DNA of 64,000 bases, taken from contig NZ_JACVEG010000006.1 in the NCBI RefSeq assembly GCF_014596725.1, forward strand, positions 62,001 through 126,000, read 5' to 3'. Shown here one piece after another: positions 39,024 to 51,460 of this stretch. Numbering within the stretch: position 1 is the first letter of the stretch; the number at the start of each line of letters is the position of its first letter. The notes beneath the pieces were generated by a model. It was not told where the DNA came from. It was given only the letters and a program-made list of their open reading frames with translations, and did not search any database. The stretch comes from Vibrio sp. Y2-5. GTDB lineage: Bacteria; Pseudomonadota; Gammaproteobacteria; Enterobacterales; Vibrionaceae. The position numbers and the translations under genes were made by a program.

Positions 39024-39068
39024 GAATGCACAGCGTACTTGATGAGTACGATGTGCATTTTTATTTTG
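39024..39068 (+). terminator. Terminator after secB
   Basis: ATGCACA-G-CGTACT pairs with AGTACG-A-TGTGCAT around TGATG, followed by a T-run. One symmetric mismatch in a long stem. Confidence 0.9.
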
Positions 39069-39172
39069 ACCCAAGCTTAGTCAAATCATTAGCCCGATCC
39101 TAAGTAGGATTGGCATATTGAGCTTTGGGTATAAAATTAGTGTTAACAAACGATTATTCATCGGGCGGAACA

Positions 39173-40207
39173 ATGACAGACGCACAAGTAAATAATGCTT
39201 ACGGTAAAACGGTATCCATGACAGTTATTGGTGCCGGCTCTTACGGAACCTCTCTGGCAATTTCATTAGCACGTAATGGCGCTAACATTGTTCTTTGGGG
39301 ACATGAAGAAGAGCACATGGCTAAATTGCAGGCTGATCGCGCTAACCAAGCGTTTTTACCGGGTATTGATTTCCCTGACTCTTTGATTGTTGAATCTGAT
39401 TTGAAAAAAGCAGTGGAAGCGTGTCGTGATCTGCTGGTGGTTGTTCCGAGCCATGTGTTTGGTATCGTACTGAAAAGTTTAAAACCGTATTTGCGTCCTG
39501 ACACTCGATTGTGTTGGGCAACTAAGGGATTGGAACCCCAAACAGGCAGACTTTTGCAAGATGTCGCTCATGATGTGATTGGTGATAACCATTCATTAGC
39601 TGTGTTATCTGGACCAACGTTTGCCAAAGAGCTAGCAATGGGAATGCCTACAGCCATTTCAGTAGCGTCCCCAGACTCACAATTTGTGAAAGACCTGCAA
39701 GAAAAAATCCACTGTAGTAAAACTTTCCGAGTCTATGCAAACAGCGACTTCATTGGTATGCAGCTTGGTGGTGCAGTCAAGAACGTTATCGCGATCGGTG
39801 CGGGTATGTCGGATGGTATTGGCTTTGGTGCCAATGCTCGTACAGCATTAATTACTCGTGGTCTTGCTGAAATGACTCGACTAGGTATTGCTTTAGGCGC
39901 TGAAGCAGAAACCTTTATGGGGATGGCTGGTTTAGGTGACTTAGTGTTGACCTGTACTGACAACCAGTCTCGAAATCGTCGCTTTGGTTTAGCGTTGGGT
40001 CAAGGCAAAGATGTCGATACTGCTCAGGTGGAAATCGGCCAAGTCGTTGAAGGTTATCGAAATACTCAAGAAGTGTGGGCGCTTGCTCAGCGTATGGGGA
40101 TTGAAATGCCTATAGTTGAACAAATTTATCAAGTATTGTATCAAGGAAAGGATGCACGCTTAGCCGCTCAAGACTTGCTTGCGCGAGATAAAAAAGCGGA
40201 ACGTTAA
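39173..40207 (+). CDS. gpsA: NAD(P)-dependent glycerol-3-phosphate dehydrogenase GpsA
   Basis: Makes sn-glycerol 3-phosphate for phospholipid synthesis. It has 344 residues. A Rossmann fold [12 protein letters not shown] begins at about 18. [16 protein letters not shown], the catalytic Lys in [12 protein letters not shown] and [20 protein letters not shown] follow. The ATG at 39173 has GGGCGGAAC before it; a more distal in-frame start at 39125 has none, and an internal ATG at 39218 would give a slightly shorter protein beginning right at the dinucleotide fold. Followed by cysE. Confidence 0.95.
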   Translation: MTDAQVNNAYGKTVSMTVIGAGSYGTSLAISLARNGANIVLWGHEEEHMAKLQADRANQAFLPGIDFPDSLIVESDLKKAVEACRDLLVVVPSHVFGIVLKSLKPYLRPDTRLCWATKGLEPQTGRLLQDVAHDVIGDNHSLAVLSGPTFAKELAMGMPTAISVASPDSQFVKDLQEKIHCSKTFRVYANSDFIGMQLGGAVKNVIAIGAGMSDGIGFGANARTALITRGLAEMTRLGIALGAEAETFMGMAGLGDLVLTCTDNQSRNRRFGLALGQGKDVDTAQVEIGQVVEGYRNTQEVWALAQRMGIEMPIVEQIYQVLYQGKDARLAAQDLLARDKKAER

Positions 40208-40291
40208 CCTTGTATCGTAGGTCAGGATCTCACTCGCTATTACTATAAATACAGACCTGACTTTGAATGAACGTCCGGGACACATAAACCA

Positions 40292-41113
40292 ATGAAATTG
40301 TGCGAAAAAGAAAAAGTTTGGCAGACCATCGTTAAGGAAGCTCGCGAACAGTCTGAACAAGAGCCAATGCTCGCCAGCTTTTATCATGCAACCATCATTA
40401 AGCATGATAGCTTGGCTTCGGCTTTGAGCTATATTCTTGCAAACAAATTAAATACTGCTTCAATGCCAGCCATGGCAGTGCGTGAAGTGGTTGAAGAAGC
40501 TTTTGCCGCAGATCCGAGTATTACTGAATCCGCGGCCTGCGATATTTGTGCGACCGTTAATCGTGACCCAGCGGTTTCTATGTATTCAATGCCACTGCTT
40601 TACCTCAAGGGTTATCATGCTTTGCAAGGATACCGAGTTGCCAATTGGCTTTGGAAACAGGGACGCGTTGCATTGGCTACCTATCTGCAAAACCAGATTT
40701 CTGTTGCTTGCCAAGTGGATATCCACCCAGCAGCACGTATTGGTCGAGGTATCATGCTTGACCACGCAACAGGGATTGTCATTGGTGAAACGGCGGTAGT
40801 TGAAAATGACGTTTCCATTCTTCAAGACGTGACCCTTGGTGGTACTGGTAAAGAGTGCGGTGACCGTCATCCGAAAATCCGTGAAGGTGTGATGATTGGA
40901 GCGGGTGCGAAAATTCTGGGTAATATTGAAGTGGGCGAGGGTGCGAAAATTGGTTCGTGCTCAGTGGTACTTCAGGCCGTTCCTCCACACACGACGGTTG
41001 CTGGTGTTCCTGCTCGAATTGTCGGTCGGCCTAAGTCGGAGAAACCGTCTTTCGATATGGATCAGCAATTTAATGGTCGAGTACAGACATTTACCGGTGG
41101 GGATGGCATATAG
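40292..41113 (+). CDS. cysE: Serine O-acetyltransferase CysE
   Basis: Acetylates serine, the first step to cysteine, and is feedback-inhibited by cysteine. The 273 residues equal the E. coli length. An N-terminal helical domain (about 1-140) is followed by a left-handed beta helix of hexapeptide repeats with catalytic LDHATGIVIGE (His near 158) and LGGTGKECGDRHP (His near 193). GVPARIVG ends the helix, and the C-terminal tail that binds O-acetylserine sulfhydrylase ends ...GGDGI with the needed Ile. Convergent with aphA. Confidence 0.96.
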   Translation: MKLCEKEKVWQTIVKEAREQSEQEPMLASFYHATIIKHDSLASALSYILANKLNTASMPAMAVREVVEEAFAADPSITESAACDICATVNRDPAVSMYSMPLLYLKGYHALQGYRVANWLWKQGRVALATYLQNQISVACQVDIHPAARIGRGIMLDHATGIVIGETAVVENDVSILQDVTLGGTGKECGDRHPKIREGVMIGAGAKILGNIEVGEGAKIGSCSVVLQAVPPHTTVAGVPARIVGRPKSEKPSFDMDQQFNGRVQTFTGGDGI

Positions 41114-41136
41114 CCTACTGTACAAAACAAAAGAAT

Positions 41137-41173
41137 AAAAAAGGGATAATGCACGGCATTATCCCTTTTCTTT
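41137..41173. terminator. Terminator between cysE and aphA
   Basis: AAAAGGGATAATGC pairs with GCATTATCCCTTTT around ACG; usable in both directions for the convergent genes. Confidence 0.9.
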
Positions 41174-41204
41174 ATCTTATCAGAGTGAGTATGACGTCGG
41201 CGTA

Positions 41205-41744
41205 TTAGCCAATAGCGTCAAGCTCAGCCATTACTTCTTCAGCCCACTCAATCCAAGTTTGACGAAGAAGTAGATTACGACGCAGTGTTAAACGCTCTAA
41301 ACGTTGTTGCTTGTCTAATACCGCAGGTGTTGCGTAGTAGGCAGCTTCGATTTCCTGATAGTGCGCAACAAGCTTGCGAGATTCTTCAACCAGTTCACCT
41401 AGTTGAGTTCTAAAAGGTGCTGACGGTTGAACAGAGCAAGCAATAAGCTTAGCGCTAAATTCATCTCGTACAGTTGGGTGAGCTGTTGGTTGCTCAAACC
41501 ATTCGCCCAATGCACTACGGCCAGACTCTGTAATTGAATAGACTTTTCTATCTGGTTTACCTTCTTGCGGCTCCAAAACACAAGTAACCAAACCTTGTTG
41601 GCCCATTTTGTTTAGTTCGCGGTAAACTTGTTGATGACTGGCTTTCCAGAAGTAACCAATACTTGCTGAAAATTCTTTTGTGATGTCGTATCCCGTCGCA
41701 TCACGTGTGCTTAGAACAGTGAGAATTACGTGTGGTAATGACAT
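41205..41744 (-). CDS. aphA: Quorum-sensing master regulator AphA (PadR family)
   Basis: Low-cell-density regulator of Vibrio quorum sensing; it opposes LuxR/HapR and, in V. cholerae, activates virulence with AphB. The 179 residues match AphA almost throughout. The winged helix is MSLPHVILTVLSTRDATGYDITKEF (positions 1-25, naturally contiguous) with SHQQVYRELNKMGQQGLV. The C-terminal coiled-coil dimer arm is KLVAHYQEIEAAYY to the end. The ribosome site is weak (only A-rich sequence before the ATG), consistent with known Qrr sRNA control of aphA translation. Long upstream region with a LuxR-like operator. Confidence 0.96.
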   Translation of the reverse strand: MSLPHVILTVLSTRDATGYDITKEFSASIGYFWKASHQQVYRELNKMGQQGLVTCVLEPQEGKPDRKVYSITESGRSALGEWFEQPTAHPTVRDEFSAKLIACSVQPSAPFRTQLGELVEESRKLVAHYQEIEAAYYATPAVLDKQQRLERLTLRRNLLLRQTWIEWAEEVMAELDAIG

Positions 41745-42039
41745 GTCTTTTTATCCAAAGTGGTTAAGTAAGTTTTAAAATTGCTTAACTATCATTTGTG
41801 CTTCTGTTGGCACGTTTTTTTAACTTAAATAGTTAAAAAACTGAATGGTTAGAAAACTTAAGCAAATTCAGCACAAGTGTGCTGTTCATGTCACCTTTAA
41901 AGCCGTTTATCACCTAGAGGTAGTTATGCGTATGCATACCTCGCTACGATCTCTTTTTATTAGTGTTGGTATCGCAGAGGTGCAGTAGTATATCTAAATA
42001 ATAAGCATAAAGTAGAATACAAGGACGATTTGACCCAAA

Positions 42040-42061
42040 AAACTGATATTATTCTCAATAA
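42040..42061 (-). promoter_or_regulatory. Candidate LuxR/HapR (high-density regulator) operator of aphA
   Basis: On the minus strand the site is TTATTGA-N6-TATCA, followed by GTTT. The LuxR consensus is TTATTGA-N6-TATCAATAA, so the core matches perfectly and only the last bases differ. It is about 300 bases upstream of aphA. Confidence 0.6.
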
Positions 42062-42075
42062 AATCTTCAAGCAAA

Positions 42076-42106
42076 ATAAAAGGCCGCAAAGCTGCGACCT
42101 TTTGGT
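42076..42106 (-). terminator. Terminator after ppc
   Basis: On the minus strand AAAGGTCGCA pairs with TGCGGCCTTT around GCTT (one T-G pair), then TATTTTGC. Located 27 bases past the ppc stop. Confidence 0.82.
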
Positions 42107-42132
42107 TTTTATGCAAAATAATGTGCTGTCAA

Positions 42133-44766
42133 TTAGCCTGTATTGCGCATACCTGCGGCGATGCCAGCAATAGTTACCATCAATGCTTCTTCCAATTCTG
42201 TCGTTGGAGTTTCCGTTTGACGAGTTCTGTACAGCAGTTCTGCTTGTAACATGTTCAATGGTTCTACATAGATACTGCGCAGACGAATGGATTCCTGCCC
42301 CCAAGGATCACTTTGCATCAGGTTCTCGTTGTTCTCTACATTTAGCACCGTTTTGATGTCTTTTTGTAGCTGTTCACGCAGACGCTGACCGAGTGGGCGG
42401 AGCTTCTCGTCAACTAGGCGATCATCGTAGTAACGCGCCAAATCAACGCTACATTTGCTGTACACCATTTCAAGCATACCAAGGCGAGTTGAGAAGAATG
42501 GCCATTCACGACACATTTCTTCGAGCAGGGCTTGGTGACCTTTATCAATCGAGAACTGAATCGCCTCACCAGCCCCTAACCATGCAGGAAGCATTAAACG
42601 GTTTTGACTCCAAGAGAAGATCCAAGGAATTGCACGTAAGCTCTCTACGCCACCATTCGGGTTACGTTTGGCTGGACGAGAACCTAGAGGCAATTTTCCT
42701 AGCTCTAGTTCAGGTGTTGCTTGGCGGAAGTAAGGAACAAAATCAGGTTCCCCGCGAACAACTTGACGATAAGCCTCACAAGACACTTCAGAAAGCGCAT
42801 CCATCAAGTCACGCCAATCTTGTTTTGGCTCTGGTGGTGGCAATAGATTTGCTTCAAGGATGGCACTTGCGTACATGTTGAAGCTGTTCACGGCAATTTC
42901 TGGTAAACCAAGTTTAAAGCGAATCATCTCACCTTGCTCGGTTACACGCAGACCACCTTTAAGGCTCTTCGGCGGTTGAGAAAGCAGTGCCGCGTGTGCT
43001 GGCGCACCACCACGGCCGACTGTACCGCCACGGCCATGGAATAGAGTCAGTTCAATACCTTCTTGGTCACACACTTTCACCAGTGAATCCATTGCACGGT
43101 ATTGCGCCCAGCCAGCAGACATTACGCCCGCATCTTTCGCTGAATCTGAATAACCGATCATCACCATTTGGTGGTTTTGGATGAAGCCACGGTATAGGTC
43201 GATGCTCATCAATTGCTTGATAACGTCTTCAGCGTTGTTCAAGTCTTCCAATGTTTCGAACAGCGGGCATACGTCCATACGGTAAGGACAGCCGGCTTCT
43301 TGAAGCAATAGGTGCACGGCAAGTACATCTGAAGCAGTTCGAGCCATAGAGATGACATAAGCACCAAACGCTGCGCGTGGTTGTGCAGCAATGATCTTAC
43401 AGGTATCAAGAACTTCTTGAACTTGTTCAGAAGGCTGCCAATCACGAGGAAGAAGAGGGCGCTTAGAGCTTAATTCATTGGTTAAGAATGAAACCTTGTC
43501 TTGTTCGCTCCAGTGATTGTAATCACCGATGCCTAAGTAACGAGTCAGCTCAGACAGAACATCCGCATGGCGAGTACTTTCCTGACGGATATCAAGACGA
43601 ACCAAATGAACACCAAATGCTTTGATACGACGTAAAGTGTCTAGTAGTGAACCGTCAGCGATGGCACCCATGCCGCACTCATGCAGAGACTTATAACACG
43701 CGTAAAGTGGGTCCCAAAGCTGGCTGATGTCTTGAAGTGGTGCTTTCTTAGGCAGTTTCTCACCGTGTACTTTTGCATCCAGAACTTCGAGAGTTTCTTG
43801 GAGCAGTGAGCGTAAGCCTTTTAGAATGGCACGATACGGTTCATGTTCATTTTCACCCGCAAGTTGGCGTAGCTCATCACTGCATTTGGTCATCGAGAGT
43901 TCGCTAACCAGTTCATTGATGTCGCCTAGGTAAAGGTCAGCGGCTTTCCAACGAGAAAGTAGCAACACTTCACGAGTAATGGTGTGAGTCACAAATGGGT
44001 TACCATCTCGGTCACCACCCATCCAAGATGAGAAATGAACAGGACGAGCGTCTAGTGGTAGACCTTCGCCCAAGTACTCTTTTGCACGTTCATTGAGGTC
44101 ACGTAGGAACTCAGGCACGGCTTGCCATAGAGAGTTTTCTACAACAGCGAAGCCCCATTTGGCTTCATCTAATGGTGTTGGACGTTGTTGACGAATGACA
44201 TCTGAATGCCAGCTTTGAGCAATTAATTGCTCTAGACGGCGTTCAGTTTTACGACGTTCTTTAGAAGAGAGTTCAGTTAACTCGAGTCTAGACAGACACT
44301 CGTTTATTTTTACCAACTTGTTGATCATGGTACGACGAGTGATCTCTGTCGGGTGAGCGGTCAATACCAGCTCAATGTTGAGTTCGCGCAGTGCCTGTGC
44401 GGTATCGAGTTTACTAATAGAATTTTGGCTGAGTTTTGAAAACAGAGCATGGATTGCATCTGGTTCACACACGTTCTCTTCACAATGACGTGAAATGGTG
44501 TGGTATTGCTCAGCGATATTGGTCAAATTCAAAAATTGGTTAAAAGCACGAGCCACTGGGGTTAATTGCTCGTTGGGAAGGCTTTTTATCTCTTCAATCA
44601 GTAGATTCCGATCCGCTTGATTACCTGCCATGGCAGATTTTGAAAGCTTACGGATGGTTTCTACTTTCTCTAAAATAACGTCGCCATCTGCATCTTGAAT
44701 GGTTTTACCCAATAGATGCCCGAGCATGCTCACGTTACTTTTGAGTGCAGAGTATTGTTCGTTCAT
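42133..44766 (-). CDS. ppc: Phosphoenolpyruvate carboxylase
   Basis: Carboxylates PEP to oxaloacetate to refill the TCA cycle. It has 877 residues (E. coli 883). Visible: [13 protein letters not shown] with the catalytic His near 138, [20 protein letters not shown], the Gly-rich catalytic loop [12 protein letters not shown] near 580, and the invariant C-terminal RNTG. The ATG at 44766 is chosen because it spaces well from AGG; another ATG two codons earlier directly abuts that site. Faces cysE/aphA, followed upstream by argE on the same strand. Confidence 0.97.
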   Translation of the reverse strand: MNEQYSALKSNVSMLGHLLGKTIQDADGDVILEKVETIRKLSKSAMAGNQADRNLLIEEIKSLPNEQLTPVARAFNQFLNLTNIAEQYHTISRHCEENVCEPDAIHALFSKLSQNSISKLDTAQALRELNIELVLTAHPTEITRRTMINKLVKINECLSRLELTELSSKERRKTERRLEQLIAQSWHSDVIRQQRPTPLDEAKWGFAVVENSLWQAVPEFLRDLNERAKEYLGEGLPLDARPVHFSSWMGGDRDGNPFVTHTITREVLLLSRWKAADLYLGDINELVSELSMTKCSDELRQLAGENEHEPYRAILKGLRSLLQETLEVLDAKVHGEKLPKKAPLQDISQLWDPLYACYKSLHECGMGAIADGSLLDTLRRIKAFGVHLVRLDIRQESTRHADVLSELTRYLGIGDYNHWSEQDKVSFLTNELSSKRPLLPRDWQPSEQVQEVLDTCKIIAAQPRAAFGAYVISMARTASDVLAVHLLLQEAGCPYRMDVCPLFETLEDLNNAEDVIKQLMSIDLYRGFIQNHQMVMIGYSDSAKDAGVMSAGWAQYRAMDSLVKVCDQEGIELTLFHGRGGTVGRGGAPAHAALLSQPPKSLKGGLRVTEQGEMIRFKLGLPEIAVNSFNMYASAILEANLLPPPEPKQDWRDLMDALSEVSCEAYRQVVRGEPDFVPYFRQATPELELGKLPLGSRPAKRNPNGGVESLRAIPWIFSWSQNRLMLPAWLGAGEAIQFSIDKGHQALLEEMCREWPFFSTRLGMLEMVYSKCSVDLARYYDDRLVDEKLRPLGQRLREQLQKDIKTVLNVENNENLMQSDPWGQESIRLRSIYVEPLNMLQAELLYRTRQTETPTTELEEALMVTIAGIAAGMRNTG

Positions 44767-44936
44767 TGTCATCCTGCCTTGTAAAAAAATTACATCCTGT
44801 GTCCTTGTTAGAGAGACAATTTATCTAAGTTTGCCCAGTCTAGTCAAATGATGCTGGTGATATCTTTGCCAGTTTTGCCTGTATATATGAAATGTAAGTT
44901 TGCTAGATTTAAGTGAATTGTTGGAATTTTCTTACA

Positions 44937-44988
44937 AAACAACAAGACCCTAATCACATTGTTAATAATGTTGAGTGTCTTGTTGTTT
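44937..44988 (-). terminator. Nested hairpin after argE
   Basis: AAACAACAAGAC (44937-44948) and GTCTTGTTGTTT (44977-44988) are perfect complements; inside, ACATT and AATGT pair around GTTAAT. It starts 19 bases past argE. The tail is TGTAAG-rich rather than a pure T-run. Confidence 0.6.
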
Positions 44989-45007
44989 GTGAGTTAAAAA
45001 TCGCCAA

Positions 45008-46144
45008 CTAGAAGCAGTACTTGTACATTGCTTTAGAAAGGATATTAATTGTCGGGTCGATAAACTCGAAGGCCAAAAATTCATCAGGCTGATGAGCTTG
45101 GTCGATAGAACCCGGTCCCATTACCAGAGTTGGACAAATTTCTTGTAAGAATGGCGCTTCCGTACAGTAGTTAACCGTTTGAGCTTCTACGCCAGTAATT
45201 TCGCTGATCCCGGCAATAAAAGGATGGTCATGCTGGCATTCATAACCAGGGATAGCTTCGTGTAGCGGTTCGATCTCGATTCGCCCTGGCCATTTCTCCT
45301 GAACTTGAGTCAGCGCGCTACGCAGCATGTTATCTAAGCCATCAAGGCTAATACCGGGGAGTGGGCGAACATCATAATGCAGTTCACAGCAGCCACAGAT
45401 ACGGTTTGGGCTATCGCCACCGTGGATATGCCCTAGGTTTAAGGTCGGGCTTGGAATATCAAAGCCGGGATGGTGATACTCTTTGACTAATTTGTCGCGC
45501 AGTTGCATTAGTGCATAAAGCACTTCGTGCATGATTTCAATCGCATTCACGCCTAGTGCCGGATTTGAAGAGTGGCCTGATTTCCCTGTGACACGAATAG
45601 CATTCGCCACATGTCCTTTATGACCACGAACAGGCACTAAGCTGGTTGGCTCACCAATAATGCAGTAATCCGGTTTGAATGGCGTATTTTGCGTGAAATG
45701 ACGCGCGCCGAGCATGGTTGTTTCTTCATCACAGGTTGCTAATATATAGAGAGGCTTTTTCTGTTTGCTCCAGTCAACTTTTTTCACAGCTTCTAAAATA
45801 AAAGCAAAGAAGCCTTTCATATCCGCTGTGCCTAAACCATAAAAGCGGTTATTTGCTTCTGTTAATGCATGGGGATTGAAGTTCCATCGACCCTCGTCGA
45901 AAGGAACGGTATCGCTGTGGCCAGATAGCAATAAGCCGCCTTCACCTTCGCCTTTTTTAGCGATCAGGTTTTGTTTTCCCGGAGCAACTTGGACCACGTC
46001 CACTTGAAAGCCTAACGCACTACACCAGTCCGCCAATTTGGAAATGACTTGTTCGTTGCCTTCATCCCAACGACTATCGGTGGAGCTGATGGATGAGGTT
46101 GAAATAAGACCTTCATAAACCTCAAGGAAACTTGGCAATTGCAT
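45008..46144 (-). CDS. argE: N-acetylornithine deacetylase ArgE
   Basis: M20-family zinc hydrolase that releases ornithine from N-acetylornithine. It has 378 residues (E. coli 383). Metal ligands: His in [12 protein letters not shown] near 75, Asp in [10 protein letters not shown] near 107, the Glu pair in [11 protein letters not shown] near 138, and the late His in DQAHQPDEF near 350. GKSGHSS marks the dimerisation lid. The ATG at 46144 follows GTAGGAG. It diverges from argCBGH(A), as in E. coli. A linear arginine route with deacetylation is indicated. Confidence 0.95.
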   Translation of the reverse strand: MQLPSFLEVYEGLISTSSISSTDSRWDEGNEQVISKLADWCSALGFQVDVVQVAPGKQNLIAKKGEGEGGLLLSGHSDTVPFDEGRWNFNPHALTEANNRFYGLGTADMKGFFAFILEAVKKVDWSKQKKPLYILATCDEETTMLGARHFTQNTPFKPDYCIIGEPTSLVPVRGHKGHVANAIRVTGKSGHSSNPALGVNAIEIMHEVLYALMQLRDKLVKEYHHPGFDIPSPTLNLGHIHGGDSPNRICGCCELHYDVRPLPGISLDGLDNMLRSALTQVQEKWPGRIEIEPLHEAIPGYECQHDHPFIAGISEITGVEAQTVNYCTEAPFLQEICPTLVMGPGSIDQAHQPDEFLAFEFIDPTINILSKAMYKYCF

Positions 46145-46203
46145 ATATTATTTGCTCCTACTATTGACAGAATTACGTTGAAACTGTAAAACACATATTA
46201 AAT

Positions 46204-46264
46204 CACTTTTAGTGAATAAAAAACCGATAAAAGTGCCAAAATTAAATATTTATAGTCACTTTTA
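46204..46264. promoter_or_regulatory. Three CACTTTTA elements in the argE/argC promoter region
   Basis: CACTTTTA occurs at 46204 and 46257 on the plus strand and inverted at 46228. A TGAAT-like half ARG box is at 46213. ArgR control is expected here, but no full 18-base ARG box is convincing. Confidence 0.4.
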
Positions 46265-46300
46265 ATTGTCGATTTTTTACTCGATTTAGGACGTTTTGAG

Positions 46301-47305
46301 ATGTTAAAAACCACTATCATCGGCGCAAGCGGTTATACCGGAGCAGAACTGGCTCTTATGGTGCACAAACACCCTGAGCTCACGCTATCAGGTTTATACG
46401 TTTCAGCCAACAGCGCTGATGCAGGAAAGTCAATTGGTCTGTTGCACGGCAAGCTATCTGGTTTGCTTGATTTACCAGTACAACCTTTAGTGGATGTTGA
46501 AAAAGTTGCACAAGAGTGTGACGTGGTGTTTCTTGCTACTGCTCATGAAGTTAGCCATGATATCGCACCTGTTTTTCTGGCTAACAACTGCCAAGTCTTC
46601 GACCTTTCTGGTGCTTACCGTGTTGATGGCGAGAGTTTCTATACTCAATTCTACGGTTTTGAACATCAGCATGCTAACTGGCTGAAAAAAGCCGCTTATG
46701 GCTTAGCTGAGTGGAACCTAGAAAATATCAAACAGAGTCAATTGATTGCTGTAGCAGGTTGTTACCCAACCGCTTCTCAACTAGCGATTAAACCTCTGAT
46801 TGAAAGTGATTTGTTAGATGTACAACAGTGGCCTGTGATCAATGCGACCAGTGGTGTATCGGGAGCTGGTCGTAAAGCGACACTAACTAACAGCTTCTGT
46901 GAAGTGAGCTTGCAGCCTTATGGCGTGTTTACCCACCGTCATCAGCCAGAAATTGCCACTCACCTTGGTCGTGAAGTGATCTTTACACCACATTTAGGCA
47001 ATTTTAAACGCGGTATCTTAGCCACTATCACGATGAAGTTGGCACAAGGTGTTACGGCTGAACAAGTGAATCAAGCATTCACTCAAGCTTACCAAAGTAA
47101 ACCTGCTGTGCGTCTACGCTTGGATTCTTTACCACGTATCCAAGATGTTGAATTAACTCCGTTTTGCGATATCGGTTGGAAAGTGCAGGGCGAACATGTC
47201 ATTGTTGTATCAGCAATCGACAATTTATTAAAAGGTGCATCGAGTCAAGCGATGCAATGTTTAAACATTCACTACGGTTTCGATGAGCTTACAGCTCTGG
47301 TGTAA
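46301..47305 (+). CDS. argC: N-acetyl-gamma-glutamyl-phosphate reductase
   Basis: NADPH-dependent third step of arginine synthesis. It has 334 residues (E. coli 334). Motifs: [13 protein letters not shown] for the dinucleotide, DLSGAYRV, the catalytic Cys in [11 protein letters not shown] near 149, and [18 protein letters not shown] carries the catalytic His. The ATG lies at the end of the divergent argE/argC region. First gene of argCBGH(A); argB follows after nine bases. Confidence 0.96.
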   Translation: MLKTTIIGASGYTGAELALMVHKHPELTLSGLYVSANSADAGKSIGLLHGKLSGLLDLPVQPLVDVEKVAQECDVVFLATAHEVSHDIAPVFLANNCQVFDLSGAYRVDGESFYTQFYGFEHQHANWLKKAAYGLAEWNLENIKQSQLIAVAGCYPTASQLAIKPLIESDLLDVQQWPVINATSGVSGAGRKATLTNSFCEVSLQPYGVFTHRHQPEIATHLGREVIFTPHLGNFKRGILATITMKLAQGVTAEQVNQAFTQAYQSKPAVRLRLDSLPRIQDVELTPFCDIGWKVQGEHVIVVSAIDNLLKGASSQAMQCLNIHYGFDELTALV

Positions 47306-47314
47306 GGGTTATAT

Positions 47315-48106
47315 ATGACGGATACAAAACTAGATCCATTGGTGATTAAGTTAGGCGGCGCAGCTCTGTCTTGTTCAGAGACGCTAAGTAAGCTTTTTAG
47401 CGCAATCGCACAGTATCAAACCCAAGCTCAACGACGAATTGTTATCGTGCACGGTGGCGGTTACCTTGTGGATGACCTTATGGCGAAGTTGCAGTTACCA
47501 ACCGTTAAAAAAGACGGTCTACGTGTAACTCCTTACGACCAAATTGGTGTGATTGCTGGTGCCCTAGCTGGCACAGCAAACAAGATGTTACAAGGTCAGG
47601 CAATTAAAGATGGCTTAAACGCTGTGGGTCTATGTCTGGCTGATGGTGGTTTATGTGTTGTAGAAGAGCTGGATCCTGAACTGGGTGCTGTCGGTAAATC
47701 AACGGCGGGTGATGGCACTGTGACTAAGCTTCTGCTAGAAGCTGGCGTAGTTCCTATTATCAGTTCAATTGGCCTGACAAAAGATGGTCAAATGATGAAC
47801 GTAAATGCTGACCAAGCGGCAGTCTCTGTTGCTAGTGCACTCGGTGCAGAGTTAGTTCTTTTATCTGACGTGAGCGGTGTACTGGATGGCAAAGGTCATC
47901 TGATTGCAACGCTTGATGAGTCAAAAGCAAACAGCTTAATTGAAGGTAAAGTGATTACCGACGGCATGATCGTAAAAGTAAATGCCGCATTGGATGCAGC
48001 GAAAGAGCTTGGTCGTCCGATTGAAGTCGCGACATGGCGTTATCCAGAAAAGCTAGCCAAGTTGTTTGCAGGTGAAAGTATCGGTACTCAATTTTTACCT
48101 CAGTAA
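47315..48106 (+). CDS. argB: Acetylglutamate kinase
   Basis: Phosphorylates N-acetylglutamate, second step of arginine synthesis. It has 263 residues. Amino-acid-kinase fold: KLGGAAL with the catalytic Lys near 11, [27 protein letters not shown] and [13 protein letters not shown]. The N-terminal extension that gives arginine inhibition in some bacteria is missing, as in E. coli. The gene is 9 bases after argC and 97 bases before argG. Confidence 0.96.
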   Translation: MTDTKLDPLVIKLGGAALSCSETLSKLFSAIAQYQTQAQRRIVIVHGGGYLVDDLMAKLQLPTVKKDGLRVTPYDQIGVIAGALAGTANKMLQGQAIKDGLNAVGLCLADGGLCVVEELDPELGAVGKSTAGDGTVTKLLLEAGVVPIISSIGLTKDGQMMNVNADQAAVSVASALGAELVLLSDVSGVLDGKGHLIATLDESKANSLIEGKVITDGMIVKVNAALDAAKELGRPIEVATWRYPEKLAKLFAGESIGTQFLPQ

Positions 48107-48124
48107 TCATTTAGAAATAGCTAT

Positions 48125-48150
48125 TAAAGAATTTAAATAAAGAATTTAAA
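48125..48150 (+). repeat. Perfect 13-base tandem repeat before argG
   Basis: TAAAGAATTTAAA occurs twice, directly adjacent (48125-48137 and 48138-48150), in the argB-argG gap. A shorter AAAGAAT follows. The GAATTT core is reminiscent of ARG box halves. Confidence 0.75.
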
Positions 48151-48203
48151 AGAATCCTGAGCCCTGACCGCCAAGTGCAGAGCCAGATATTTGGAGAAAT
48201 AAA

Positions 48204-49418
48204 ATGAGCAAAGTTCAAGTCAAAAAAGTTGTCGTAGCCTACTCTGGCGGTCTAGATACATCAGTTATCATCCCATGGTTGAAAGAAAACTATGGTTGTG
48301 AAGTAGTGGCATTCGTTGCTGATGTTGGCCAAGGTGCAGAAGAGTTAGTTGGTATTGAAGAAAAAGCGATCGCTTCTGGTGCTTCAGAGTGTCACGTCGT
48401 TGACCTGAAAGAAGAGTTAGTAAAAGACTACATCTACCCAACATTGAAAACAGGCGCTTACTACGAAGGCAAATACCTGCTAGGTACTTCTATGGCTCGT
48501 CCTGTGATTGCAAAAGCACAAGTAGAAGTGGCGCGTAAAGTAGGTGCAGATGCACTGGCTCACGGCTGTACTGGTAAAGGTAACGACCAAGTTCGTTTCG
48601 AAGGCGCATTCGCAGCGCTAGCACCGGATCTACACGTAATTGCTCCTTGGCGTGAATGGGATCTAGTGAGCCGTGAAGAGTGTCTGGATTACCTAGCAGA
48701 GCGTAATATCCCATGTGCAGCATCACTGACTAAGATCTACTCTCGTGATGCAAACGCGTGGCATATCTCTACTGAAGGTGGCGTACTAGAAAGCACGTGG
48801 AATGCACCAAACGATGATTGTTGGGCATGGACTGTGGACCCTGAGCAAGCACCAAACGAAGCTGAATACGTTACTCTGAAAGTGAAAAAAGGCGAAGTGG
48901 TTGCTGTAGATGGTAAAGAACTTTCTCCATACCAAGCACTTATCGCACTGAATGAAAAAGGTGTGAAACATGGTGTTGGCCGTATCGATATCGTTGAAAA
49001 CCGTCTAGTAGGTATGAAGTCTCGTGGTTGTTACGAAACTCCGGGGGGCACTATCATGATGGAAGCTCTACGTGCCGTTGAACAACTTGTACTAGATAAA
49101 GCTTCATTTGAATTCCGTGAAGAAATCGGTATCAAAGCGTCTCACCTAGTTTATGACGGTCGTTGGTTCACTCCGCTACGTAAATCAGTATTTGCAGCGG
49201 CAGATGCACTGGCAGAAGACGTTAACGGCGAAGTGGTGATCAAACTTTACAAAGGTCAAGCAACAGCAACGCAGAAACGTTCTGAAAATAGCTTGTACTC
49301 AGAAGAGTTTGCAACCTTCGGTGCTGACGAAGTTTACGACCAAAGCCATGCAGGCGGCTTTATCCGTCTTTACTCTTTGGCTAGCCGTATCAAAGCATTG
49401 AACGAAGCGAAGAAGTAA
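48204..49418 (+). CDS. argG: Argininosuccinate synthase
   Basis: Joins citrulline and aspartate with ATP. It has 404 residues, the common short bacterial type rather than the 447-residue E. coli type. The ATP site is [13 protein letters not shown] near 10-22. [13 protein letters not shown] and [15 protein letters not shown] are conserved, with [10 protein letters not shown] near the C-terminus. GGAGAAAT precedes the ATG. No argF lies in this cluster, so citrulline must come from an OTC gene elsewhere. Confidence 0.96.
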   Translation: MSKVQVKKVVVAYSGGLDTSVIIPWLKENYGCEVVAFVADVGQGAEELVGIEEKAIASGASECHVVDLKEELVKDYIYPTLKTGAYYEGKYLLGTSMARPVIAKAQVEVARKVGADALAHGCTGKGNDQVRFEGAFAALAPDLHVIAPWREWDLVSREECLDYLAERNIPCAASLTKIYSRDANAWHISTEGGVLESTWNAPNDDCWAWTVDPEQAPNEAEYVTLKVKKGEVVAVDGKELSPYQALIALNEKGVKHGVGRIDIVENRLVGMKSRGCYETPGGTIMMEALRAVEQLVLDKASFEFREEIGIKASHLVYDGRWFTPLRKSVFAAADALAEDVNGEVVIKLYKGQATATQKRSENSLYSEEFATFGADEVYDQSHAGGFIRLYSLASRIKALNEAKK

Positions 49419-49466
49419 TCAAGAGGCTCTCATTCAGGGAGCCCATCTTAAAATAATAAAATGATG

Positions 49467-49488
49467 AGGATCGCAGATGCGCGATCCT
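49467..49488 (+). terminator. Hairpin in the argG-argH gap
   Basis: GGATCGC pairs with GCGATCC around AGATGC, followed by TTATTTAT. A further hairpin (CTTTGGT/ACCAAGG) lies at 49527-49540, just before argH. Possibly a partial terminator or processing point. Confidence 0.5.
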
Positions 49489-49520
49489 TATTTATAACTT
49501 ATAAACACTGGCAGAAATGA

Positions 49521-51443
<1,923 letters not shown>

Positions 51444-51460
51444 GCTATTGAATCTTAAGC

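Larger units (their letters stand above)
41745..42132 (-). other. aphA upstream region and ppc 3' end
   Basis: A 388-base gap. Near aphA it is A/T-rich with several TTAACT/AGTTAA elements (about 41764-41855) that could fold in the leader. A GTATGCATAC palindrome (41930-41939) sits inside a larger GAGGTA/TACCTC inverted repeat. A LuxR/HapR-like site lies at 42044-42061 and the ppc terminator at 42078. No ORF. Confidence 0.65.

Noticed and set aside
42393..42881. A 162-codon open frame antisense to ppc
   Set aside because: Long only because of ppc codon use; composition is low-complexity and no family is recognised.
46145..46300. Full 18-base ARG box in the argE-argC region
   Set aside because: Only half-sites with several mismatches were found; not listed as a confirmed ArgR operator.
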